Shown piece by piece: positions 50,972 through 61,940 of a stretch of 64,000 nucleotides of DNA. Origin of the DNA: Hydractinia symbiolongicarpus. Its lineage: Eukaryota; Cnidaria; Hydrozoa; Anthoathecata; Hydractiniidae. Position 1 is the stretch's first letter. Every line of letters begins with the position of its first letter. The stretch covers positions 20,641,001-20,705,000 of the forward strand of contig NC_079875.1 of assembly GCF_029227915.1 (NCBI RefSeq). Reading direction: 5' to 3'. Both the position numbers and the translations under genes were made by a program. The notes below the pieces were generated by a model. It saw only the letters and a list, made by a program, of their open reading frames with translations, was not told where the DNA came from and made no database searches.

Positions 50972-52190
50972 CTAAAACCGCGTGATTAAAGTGTGCGGCC
51001 TTTATTAGACTGCAAAAGGCCATATTAAGGTCTTTATAGGACTGTGCACGTAGTTAAGAGTGTTCTAAGGCCACGGGGCTAAGGAGAACCACTTGGAACG
51101 TGGTAGTGCATTGAGACTGGAAGGAATAGTCCAATGGTAATCTGTGCAGGCAGAGGCAACCACGTGATTTACGTGTGAGGCCTTCATTACACTGCAAAAG
51201 GACATATTACAGACTTTATAGGACGATACACGTAGTTAAGAGTGTTCTAAGGCGACGGTATTAATGAAAACGACTTGGGATGTTGTAGCGCATTGAGACT
51301 GGAACGACTAGTCCAATGGTAACCGGCACAGGCAGCTAAAACCGCGTGATTAAAGTGTGCGGCCTTTATGAGCCTGCAAAAGGCTATATTACGGTCTTTA
51401 TAGGACGATGCACGTAGTTAAGAGTGTTCTAAAGCGACGGCGCTAAGGAAAACGACTTGGGACGTTGTGGCACATTGAGACTGGAACGACTAGTCGGATG
51501 GTAATCGACGCAGGCAGCTGAAACCGCTTGATTTACGTGTGCGGCCTTTATTGGACTGCAAAAGGCCATATTACGGTCTTTATAGGACTCTGCCCGTAGT
51601 TAAGAGTGTTCTAAGGCCACGGCGCTAAGGAGAACCACTTAAAACGTTGTGGTGCAATGAGACTGGAAGGAATAGTCCAATGGTAACCTGCGCAGGCAGA
51701 TGGAACCACGTGATTTACGTGTGAGGCATTTATTAGACTGCAAAAGGTCATATAACAGCATTTATAGGACTGTGCACGTAGTTAAGAGTGTTCTAAGGCG
51801 ACGGAGCTATTGAAAACGACTTGGGACGTTTTATCGCATTGAGACTGGAACAACTAGTCCAATGGTAACCGGCGAAAGCAGCTAAAACAGCGTGATTAAA
51901 GTGTGCGGCCTTTATTAGACTGCAAAAGGCCATATTAAGGTCTTTATAGGACTGTGCACGTAGTTAAGAAGTGTTCTAAGGCCACGGGGCTAAGGAGAAC
52001 GACTTGGGACGTTGTGGCACATTGAGAAAGGAAGAAGTAGTCCAATTGAAACCTGCGCAGACAGGTGTAACCACGTGATTTACGTGTGAGGCCTTTATTA
52101 GACTGCAAAAGGCCATATTACAGCCTTTATAGGACTGTGCACGTAGTTAAGAGTGTTCTAAGGCGACGGTATTAATGAAAACGACTTGGG
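50972..52190 (+). repeat. Segment repeated exactly 31 monomers away (5,642 bp) from 45,330-46,548
   Basis: TTGGAACGTGGTAGTGC is at 45,451 and 51,093 and TGAGAAAGGA at 46,381 and 52,023, an offset of 5,642 = 31 x 182. It shares the one-base insertion TTAAGAAGTG (46,321 and 51,963) with the left segment, so it is closer to it than the 8,190-bp copy is. Confidence 0.88.
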
Positions 52191-52825
52191 ACGTTGTGGC
52201 ACATTGAGACTGGAACGACTAGTCGGATGGTAATCGACGCAGGCAGCTGAAACCGCTTGATTTACGTGTTCGGCCTTTATTGGACTGCAAAAGGCCATAT
52301 TACGGTCTTTATAGGACTCTGCCCGTAGTTAAGAGTGTTCTAAGGCCACGGCGCTAAGGAGAACCACTTAGAACGTTGTGGTGCAATGAGACTGGAAGGA
52401 ATAGTCCAATGGTAACCTGCGCAGGCAGATGGAACCACGTGATTTACGTGTGCGGCCTTTATGAGACTGCAAAAGGCCATATTAGGGTCTTTATAGGACT
52501 GTGCACGTAGTTAAGAGTGTTCTAAGGCCACGGGGCTAAGGAGAACCACTTGGAACGTTGTAGTGCATTAAGACTGGAAGGAATAGTCCATTGGTAACCT
52601 GCGCAGCCAGATAGAACCACGTGTTTTGCGTGTGAGGCTATATTAGACTGCAAAAGGCCATATTACAGCCTTAATAGGACGATCCACGTATTTAAGAGTG
52701 TTCTAAGGCGACGGGGCCAAGGAGAACGACTTGGGACGTTGTGGCACATTGAGAATAGAAGGACTAGTCCAATTGAAACCTGCGCAGACAGGTGTAACCA
52801 CGTGATTTACGTGTGAGGTCTTTAT
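52191..52825 (+). repeat. Higher-order repeat fragment with CACGTGTTTTGCG marker
   Basis: Units with GTCGGATGG, ACTCTGCCCG, a hybrid TTATGAGACTGC/AGGGTCTTT unit near 52,470, CACGTGTTTTGCG at 52,618 and CGACGGGGCCAAGG. All are satellite and seen in the same order elsewhere. Confidence 0.75.
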
Positions 52826-54970
52826 TAGACTGCAAAAGGCCATATTACAGCCTTTATAGGACTGTGCACGTAGTTAAGAGTGTTCTAAGGCGACGGTATT
52901 AATGAAAACGACTTGGGACGTTGTGGCACACTGAGACTGGAACGACTAGTCGGATGGTAATCGACGCAGGCAGCTGAAACCGCTTGATTTACGTGTTCGG
53001 CCTTTATTGGACTGCAAAAGGCCATATTACGGTCTTTATAGGACTCTGCCCGTAGTTAAGAGTGTTCTAAGGCCACGGCGCTAAGGAGAACCACTTAGAA
53101 CGTTGTGGTGCAATGAGACTGGAAGGAATAGTCCAATGGTAACCTGCACAGGCAGATGGAACCACGTGATTTACGTGTGAGGCCTTTATTACACTGCATA
53201 AGGCCATATTACAGCCTTTATAGGACGATGCACATAGTTAAGAGTGTTCTAAGGCGACGGAGCTAATAAAAAAGACTTAGGACGTTTTATCGCATTGAGA
53301 CTGGAACGACTAGTCCAATGGTAACCGGCGAAAGCAGCTAAAACCGCGTGATTAAAGTGTGCGGCCTTTATTAGACTGCAAAAGGCCATATTACAGCCTT
53401 TATAGGACGATGCACGTAGTTAAGAGTGTTCTAAGGCGACGGAGCTAATGAAAACGACTTAGGACGTTTTATCGCATTGAGACTGGAACGACTAGTCCAA
53501 TGGTAACCGGCGAAAGCAGCTAAAACCGCGTGATTAAAGTGTGCGGCCTTTATTAGACTGCAAAAGGCCATATTAAGGTCTTTATAGGACTGTGCACGTA
53601 GTTAAGAGTGTTCTAAGGCCACGGGGCTAAGGAGAACCACTTGGAACGTTGTAGTGCATTGAGACTGGAAGGAAAAGTCCAATGGTAATCTGTGCAGGCA
53701 GAGGCAACCACGTGATTTACGTGTGAGGCCTTCATTACACTGCAAAAGGACATATTACAGACTTTATAGGACAATACACGTAGTTAAGAGTGTTCTAAGG
53801 CGACGGTATTAATGAAAACGACTTGGGATGTTGTAGCGCATTGAGACTGGAACGACTAGTCCAATGGTAACCGGCACAGGCAGCTAAAACCGCGTGATTA
53901 AAGTGTGCGGCCTTTATGAGCCTGCAAAAGGCTATATTACGGTCTTTATAGGACGATGCACGTAGTTAAGGGTGTTCTAAAGCGACGGCGCTAAGGAAAA
54001 CGACTTGGGACGTTGTGGCACATTGAGACTGGAACGACTAGTCGGATGGTAATCGACACAGGCAGCTGAAACCGCTTGATTTACGTGTGCGGCCTTTATT
54101 GGACTGCAAAAGGCCATATTACGGTCTTTATAGGACTCTGCCCGTAGTTAAGAGTGTTCTAAGGCCACGGCGCTAAGGAGAACCACTTAAAACGTTGTGG
54201 TGCAATGAGACTGGAAGGAATAGTCCAATGGTAACCTGCGCAGGCAGATGGAACCACGTGATTTACGTGTGAGGCATTTATTAGACTGCAAAAGGTCATA
54301 TAACAGCATTTATAGGACTGTGCACGTAGTTAAGAGTGTTCTAAGGCGACGGAGCTATTGAAAACGACTTGGGACGTTTTATCGCATTGAGACTGGAACA
54401 ACTAGTCCAATGGTAACCGGCGAAAGCAGCTAAAACAGCGTGATTAAAGTGTGCGGCCTTTATTAGACTGCAAAAGGCCATATAAGGGTCTTTATAGGAC
54501 TGTGCACGTAGTTAAGAGTGTTCTAAGGCCACGGGGCTAAGGAGAACGACTTGGGAGGTTGTGGCACATTGAGAATGGAAGAAGTAGTCCAATTGAAACC
54601 TGCGCAGACAGGTGTAACCACGTGATTTACGTGTGAGGCCTTTATTAGCCTGCAAAAGGCCATATTACAGCCTTTATAGGACTGTGCACGTAGTTAAGAG
54701 TGTTCTAAGTCGACGGTATTAATGAAAACGACTTGGGATGTTGTAGCGCATTGAGACTGGAACGACTAGTCCAATGGTAACCGGCACAGGCAGCTAAACC
54801 CGCGTGATTAAAGTGTGCGGCCTTTATTGGACTGCAAAAGGCCATATTACGGTCTTTATAGGACTCTGCCCGTAGTTAAGAGTGTTCTAAGGCCACGGCG
54901 CTAAGGAGAACCACTTAGAACGTTGTGGTGCAATGAGACTGGAAGGAATAGTCCAATGGTAACCTGCACA
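52826..54970 (+). repeat. Segment repeated exactly 45 monomers away (8,190 bp), right copy
   Basis: This is the right copy of 44,636-46,780. It lacks the one-base insertion and differs at scattered sites (GGAAAAGTCC near 53,672, GGGTGTTC near 53,970, AAGTCGACGG near 54,708). Confidence 0.88.
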
Positions 54971-55734
54971 GGCAGATGGAACCACGTGATTTACGTGTGA
55001 GGCCTTTATTACACTGCATAAGGCCATATTACAGCCTTTATAGGACGATGCACGTAGTTAAGAGTGTTCTAAGGCGACGGAGCTAATGAAAACGACTTAG
55101 GACGTTTTATTGCATTGAGACTGGAACGACTAGTCCAATGGTAACCGGCGAAAGCAGCTAAAACCGCGTGATTAAAGTGTGCGGCCTTTATTAGACTGCA
55201 AAAGGCCATATTTAGGTCTTTATAGGACTGTGCACGTAGTTAAGAGTGTTCTAAGGCCGCGGGGCTAAGGAGAACCACTTGGAACGTTGTAGTGCATTGA
55301 GACTGGAAGGAATAGTCCAATGGTAAGCTGCGCAGGCAGATGAAACCACGTAATTTACGTGTGTGGCCTTTATAAGACTGCAAAAGGCCATATTAGAATC
55401 TTTATAGGCCCGTGCACGTAATTAAGAGTGTTCTAAGGCCACGGCGCTAAGGAGAACCACTTGGGACGTTCTGGTGCATTGGGACTGGAACGACTAGTCC
55501 AATGATAACCGGCGCAGGCAGCTGAAACCACGTGATTTACGTGTGAGGCGTTTATTAGACTGCAAAAGGCCATATTACAGCCTTTATAGGACTGTGCACG
55601 TAGTTAAGAAAGTTCTAAGGCCACAGCGCTAAGGAGAACAACTTGAAACGTTGTAGTGCATTGAGACTGGAAGGAATAGTCCAATGGTAACCTGCGCAGG
55701 GAGATGGAACCACGTGATTTACGTGTGAGACTAT
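54971..55734 (+). repeat. Satellite units including the CACGTAATTT marker
   Basis: This stretch contains an ACTGCATAAGG unit, a GAGCTAATG unit, the CACGTAATTT marker at 55,347 with its usual following units (TTCTGGTGCATTGGG, AAGAAAGTTC), and the start of the GAGACTATATTAG unit. Confidence 0.75.
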
Positions 55735-57818
55735 ATTAGACTTTAAAAGGCCATATTACAGACTTTATAGGACTGTGCACGTACTTAAGAGTGTTCTAAA
55801 GTGACGGCGCTAAGAAAAACGACTTGGGACGTTGTAGCACATTGAGACTGGAAGGACTAGTCCAATGGTAACCGGGGCAGACAGCTGAAACCACGTGATT
55901 TACGTGTGAGGCCTTTATTAGACTGCAAAAGGCCATATTACAGCCTTTATAGGACTGTGCACGTAGTTAAGAAAGTTCTAAGGCCACAGCGCTAAGGAGA
56001 ACAACTTGAAACGTTGTAGTGCATTGAGACTGGAAGGAATAGTCCAATGGTAACCTGCGCAGGGAGATGGAACCACGTGATTTACGTGTGAGACTATATT
56101 AGACTTTAAAAGGCCATATTACAGCATTTATAGGACTGTGCACGTAGTTAAGAGTGTTCTAAAGTGACGGCGCTAAGAAAAACGACTTGGGACGTTGTAG
56201 CACATTGAGACTGGAAGGACTAGTCCAATGGTAACCGGGGCAGTCAGCTGAAACCACGTGATTTACATGTGAGGCCTTTATTAGACTGCAAAAGGTCATA
56301 TTACGGTCTTTATAGGACTGTGCACGTAGTTAAGAGTGTCCTAAGGCCACAGCGCTAAGGAGAACAACTTGAAACGTTGTAGTGCATTGAGACTGGAAGG
56401 AATAGTCCAATGGTAACCTGCGCAGGGAGATGGAACCACGTGATTTACGTGTGAGGCTATATTAGACTTCAAAAGGCCATAATACAGCCTTTATAGGACT
56501 GTGCACGTAGTTAAGAGTGTTCTAAGGCCACGGCGCTAAGGAAAACGACTTGGGACGTTGTAGTAAATTGGCACTGGAACGACTAGTCCAATGGTAACCG
56601 GAGCAGGCAGCTGAAACCACGTGATTTACGTGTGCGGCCTTTATGAGACTGCAAAAGGCCATATTACGGTCTTTATAGGACGATGCACGTAGTTAAGAGT
56701 GTTCTAAAGCGACGTCGCTAAGGAAAACGACTTGGAAAGTTGTGGCACATTGAGACTGGAACGACTAGTCCAATGGTAACCTGCAAAAGCAGCTAAAACC
56801 GCGTGATTAAAGTGTGCGGCCTTTATTAGACTGCAAAAGGCCATATTAGGGTCTTTATAGGACTGTGCACGTAGTTAAGAGTGTTCTAAGGCCACGGGGC
56901 TAAGGAGAACCACTTGGAACGTTGTAGTGCATTAAGACTGGAAGGAATAGTCCATTGGTAACCTGCGCAGCCAGATAGAACCACGTGTTTTGCGTGTGAG
57001 GATATATTAGACTGCAAAAGGCCATATTACAGCCTTAATAGGACGATCCACGTAGTTAAGAGTGTTCTAAGGCGACGGGGCCAAGGAGAACGACTTGGCA
57101 CGTTGTGGCACATTGAGAATGGAAGGACTAGTCCAATTGAAACCTGCGCAGACAGGTGTAACCACGTGATTTACGTGTGAGGTCTTTATTAGACTGCAAA
57201 AGGCCATATTACAGCCTTTATAGGACTGTGCACGTAGTTAAGAGTGTTCTAAGGCGACGGTATTAATGAAAACGACTTTGGACGTTGTGGCACATTGAGA
57301 CTGGAACGACTAGTCGGATGGTAATCGACGCAGGCAGCTGAAATCGCTTGATTTACGTGTTCGGCCTTTATTGGACTGCAAAAGGCCATATTACGGTCTT
57401 TATAGGACTCTGCCCGTAGTTAAGAGTGTTCTAAGGCCACGGCGCTAAGGAGAACCACTTAGAACGTTGTGGTGCAATGAGACTGGAAGGAATAGTCCAA
57501 TGGTAACCTGCGCAGGCAGATGGAACCACGTGATTTACGTGTGAGGCCTTTATTACACTGCATAAGGCCATATTACAGCCTTTATAGGACGATGCACATA
57601 GTTAAGAGTGTTCTAAGGCGACGGAGCTAATAAAAACGACTTAGGACGTTTTATCGCATTGAGACTGGAACGACTAGTCCAATGGTAACCGGCGAAAGCA
57701 GCTAAAACCGCGTGATTAAAGTGTGCGGCCTTTATTAGACTGCAAAAGGCCATATTACAGCCTTTATAGGACGATGCACGTAGTTAAGAGTGTTCTAAGG
57801 CGACGGAGCTAATGAAAA
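55735..57818 (+). repeat. Block repeated at 6,182 bp, left copy
   Basis: This block matches 61,917-64,000 at a constant offset of 6,182 bases (AAGTGACGGC at 55,799 and 61,981; TTATGAGAC at 56,641 and 62,823). The offset is six bases short of 34 monomers. Confidence 0.9.
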
Positions 57819-58998
57819 CGACTTAGGACGTTTTATCGCATTGAGACTGGAACGACTAGTCCAATGGTAACCGGCGAAAGCAGCTAAAACCGCGTGATTA
57901 AAGCGTGCGGCCTTTATTACACTGCAAAAGGCCATATTACAGCCTTTAAAGGACGATACACGTAGTTAAGAGTGTTCTAAGGCCACGGGGCTAAGGAAAA
58001 CCACTTGGAACGTTGTAGTGCATTGAGACTGGAAGGAATAGTCCAATGGTAATCTGTGCAGGCAGAGGCAACCACGTGATTTACGTGTGAGGCCTTCATT
58101 ACACTGCAAAAGGACATATTACAGACTTTATAGGACGATACACGTAGTTAAGAGTGTTCTAAGGCGACGGTATTAATGAAAACGACTTGGGATGTTGTAG
58201 CGCATTGAGACTGGAACGACTAGTCCAATGGTAACCGGCACAGGCAGCTAAACCCGCGTGATTAATGTGTGCGGCCTTTATTGGACTGCAAAAGGCTATA
58301 TTACGGTCTTTATAGGACGATGCACGTAGTTAAGAGTGTTCTAAAGCGACGGCGCTAAGGAAAACGACTTGGGACGTTGTGGCACATTGAGACTGGAACG
58401 ACTAGTCGGATGGTAATCGACGCAGGCAGCTGAAACCGCTTGATTTACGTGTGCGGCCTTTATTGGACTGCAAAAGGCCATATTACGGTCTTTATAGGAC
58501 TCTGCCCGTAGTTAAGAGTGTTCTAAGGCCACGGCGCTAAGGAGAACCACTTAGAACGTTGTGGTGCAATGAGACTGGAAGGAATAGTCCAATGGTAACC
58601 TGCGCAGGCAGATGGAACCACGTGATTTACGTGTGAGGCATTTATTAGACTGCAAAAGGTCATATAACAGCATTTATAGGACTGTGCACGTAGTTAAGAG
58701 TGTTCTAAGGCGACGGTATTAATGAAAACGACTTGGGATGTTGTAGCGCATTGAGACTGGAACGACTAGTCCAATGGTAACCGGCACAGGCAGCTAAACC
58801 CGCGTGATTAAAGTGTGCGGCCTTTATTGGACTGCAAAAGGCCATATTACGGTCTTTATAGGACTCTGCCCGTAGTTAAGAGTGTTCTAAGGCCACGGCG
58901 CTAAGGAGAACCACTTAGAACGTTGTGGTGCAATGAGACTGGAAGGAATAGTCCAATGGTAACCTGCGCAGGCAGATGGAACCACGTGATTTACGTGT
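57819..58998 (+). repeat. Satellite units leading into the six-monomer repeats
   Basis: The order resembles 45,300-46,150 and 53,490-54,300 (GTAATCTGTGCAGG, ACAGACTTTATAGG, GGTATTAATG, GTCGGATGG, ACTCTGCCCG). GAGGCATTTATT is at 58,635, 364 bases before the next at 58,999. Confidence 0.75.
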
Positions 58999-60090
58999 GA
59001 GGCATTTATTAGACTGCAAAAGGTCATATAACAGCATTTATAGGACTGTGCACGTAGTTAAGAGTGTTCTAAGGCGACGGAGCTATTGAAAACGACTTGG
59101 GACGTTTTATCGCATTGAGACTGGAACAACTAGTCCAATGGTAACCGGCGAAAGCAGCTAAAACAGCGTGATTAAAGTGTGCGGCCTTTATTAGACTGCA
59201 AAAGGCCATATTAAGGTCTTTATAGGACTGTGCACGTAGTTAAGAGTGTTCTAAGGCCACGGGGCTAAGGAGAACGACTTGGGACGTTGTGGCACATTGA
59301 GAATGGAAGAAGTAGTCCAATTGAAACCTGCGCAGACAGGTGTAACCACGTGATTTACGTGTGAGGCCTTTATTAGACTGCAAAAGGCCATATTACAGCC
59401 TTTATAGGACTGTGCACGTAGTTAAGAGTGTTCTAAGGCGACGGTATTAATGAAAACGACTTGGGATGTTGTAGCGCATTGAGACTGGAACGACTAGTCC
59501 AATGGTAACCGGCACAGGCAGCTAAACCCGCGTGATTAAAGTGTGCGGCCTTTATTGGACTGCAAAAGGCCATATTACGGTCTTTATAGGACTCTGCCCG
59601 TAGTTAAGAGTGTTCTAAGGCCACGGCGCTAAGGAGAACCACTTAGAACGTTGTGGTGCAATGAGACTGGAAGGAATAGTCCAATGGTAACCTGCGCAGG
59701 CAGATGGAACCACGTGATTTACGTGTGAGGCCTTTATTACACTGCATAAGGCCATATTACAGCCTTTATAGGACTGTGCACGTAGTTAAGAGTGTTCTAA
59801 GGCGACGGTATTAATGAAAACGACTTGGGATGTTGTAGCGCATTGAGACTGGAACGACTAGTCCAATGGTAACCGGCACAGGCAGCTAAACCCGCGTGAT
59901 TAAAGTGTGCGGCCTTTATTGGACTGCAAAAGGCCATATTACGGTCTTTATAGGACTCTGCCCGTAGTTAAGAGTGTTCTAAGGCCACGGCGCTAAGGAG
60001 AACCACTTAGAACGTTGTGGTGCAATGAGACTGGAAGGAATAGTCCAATGGTAACCTGCGCAGGCAGATGGAACCACGTGATTTACGTGT
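58999..60090 (+). repeat. 1,092-bp (6-monomer) tandem repeat, copy 1
   Basis: GAGGCATTTATT recurs at 58,999 and 60,091, exactly 6 x 182. Inside it a two-monomer sub-block (GGTATTAATG unit then ACTCTGCCCG unit) appears twice, near 59,440 and 59,810. Confidence 0.85.
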
Positions 60091-60850
60091 GAGGCATTTA
60101 TTAGACTGCAAAAGGTCATATAACAGCATTTATAGGACTGTGCACGTAGTTAAGAGTGTTCTAAGGCGACGGAGCTATTGAAAACGACTTGGGACGTTTT
60201 ATCGCATTGAGACTGGAACGACTAGTCCAATGGTAACCGGCACAGGCAGCTAAACCCGCGTGATTAAAGTGTGCGGCCTTTATTGGACTGCAAAAGGCCA
60301 TATTAAGGTCTTTATAGGACTGTGCACGTAGTTAAGAGTGTTCTAAGGCCACGGGGCTAAGGAGAACGACTTGGGACGTTGTGGCACATTGAGAATGGAA
60401 GAAGTAGTCCAATTGAAACCTGCACAGACAGGTGTAACCACGTGATTTACGTGTGAGGCCTTTATTAGAGTGCAAAAGGCCATATTACAGCCTTTATAGG
60501 ACTGTGCACGTAGTTAAGAGTGTTCTAAAGTGACGGCGCTAAGAAAAACGACTTGGGACGTTGTAGCACATTGAGACTGGAAGGACTAGTCCAATGGTAA
60601 CCGGGGCAGACAGCTGAAACAACGTGATTTACATGTGAGGCCTTTATTAGACTGCAAAAGGTCATATTACGGTCTTTATAGGACTGTGCACGTAGTTAAG
60701 AGTGTCCTAAGGCCACAGCGCTAAGGAAAACCACTTGGAACGTTGTAGTGCATTGAGACTGGAAGGAATAGTCTAATGGTAACCTGCGCAGGGAGATGGA
60801 ACCACGTGATTTACGTGTGAGGCTATACTAGACTTCAAAAGGCCATAATA
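60091..60850 (+). repeat. 1,092-bp repeat, copy 2 (partial, with a swapped patch)
   Basis: This copy matches copy 1 at offset 1,092 before about 60,218 and again from about 60,300 (TTAAGGTC at 59,211 and 60,303). Between these points it carries GGCACAGGCAGCTAAACCC and TTATTGG from another unit. It leaves the copy-1 pattern near 60,520. Confidence 0.8.
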
Positions 60851-61395
60851 CAGCCTTTATAGGACTGTGCACGTAGTTAAGAGTGTTCTAAGGCCACGGC
60901 GCTAAGGAAAACGACTTGGGACGTTGTAGTAAATTGGCACTGGAACGACTAGTCCAATGGTAACCGGAGCAGGCAGCTGAAACCACGTGATTTACGTGTG
61001 CGGCCTTTATGAGACTGCAAAAGGCCATATTACGGTCTTTATAGGACGATGCACGTAGTTAAGAGTGTTCTAAAGCGACGTCGCTAAGGAAAAAGACTTG
61101 GAAAGTTGTGGCACATTGAGACTGGAACGACTAGTCCAATGGTAACCTGCAAAAGCAGCTAAAACCGCGTGATTAAAGTGTGCGGCCTTTATTAGACTGC
61201 AAAAGGCCATATTAGGGTCTTTATAGGACTGTGCACGTAGTTAAGAGTGTTCTAAGGCCACGGGGCTAAGGAGAACCACTTGGAACGTTGTAGTGCATTA
61301 AGACTGGAAGGAATAGTCCATTGGTAACCTGCGCAGCCAGATAGAACCACGTGTTTTGCGTGTGAGTCTATATTAGACTTTAAAAGGCCATATTA
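60851..61395 (+). repeat. 545-bp (3-monomer) tandem duplication, copy 1
   Basis: CAGCCTTTAT at 60,851, 61,396 and 61,941 marks a 545-base period. Shared rare forms are AAATTGGCACTGG, CTAAGGAAAAAGACTTGG and GTGTGAGTCTATATTAG. The period is three monomers less one base. Confidence 0.9.
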
Positions 61396-61940
61396 CAGCC
61401 TTTATAGGACTGTGCACGTAGTTAAGAGTGTTCTAAGGCCACGGCGCTAAGGAAAACGACTTGGGACGTTGTAGTAAATTGGCACTGGAACGACTAGTCC
61501 AATGGTAACCGGAGCAGGCAGCTGAAACCACGTGATTTACGTGTGCGGCCTTTATGAGACTGCAAAAGGCCATATTACGGTCTTTATAGGACGATGCACG
61601 TAGTTAAGAGTGTTCTAAAGCGACGTCGCTAAGGAAAAAGACTTGGAAAGTTGTGGCACATTGAGACTGGAACGACTAGTCCAATGGTAACCTGCAAAAG
61701 CAGCTAAAACCGCGTGATTAAAGTGTGCGGCCTTTATTAGACTGCAAAAGGCCATATTAGGGTCTTTATAGGACTGTGCACGTAGTTAAGAGTGTTCTAA
61801 GGCCACGGGGCTAAGGAGAACCACTTGGAACGTTGTAGTGCATTAAGACTGGAAGGAATAGTCCATTGGTAACCTGCGCAGCCAGATAGAACCACGTGTT
61901 TTGCGTGTGAGTCTATATTAGACTTTAAAAGGCCATATTA
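61396..61940 (+). repeat. 545-bp (3-monomer) tandem duplication, copy 2
   Basis: This is the second copy of 60,851-61,395, nearly identical. It is followed directly by the GTGACGGCGCTAAG series. Confidence 0.9.

Noticed and set aside
44636-54970. Assembly artefact as the cause of the near-identical blocks
   Set aside because: It cannot be excluded from sequence alone, but the copies carry private substitutions and a lineage-specific one-base insertion, which fits real duplication better than simple read duplication. It should be confirmed with long reads.
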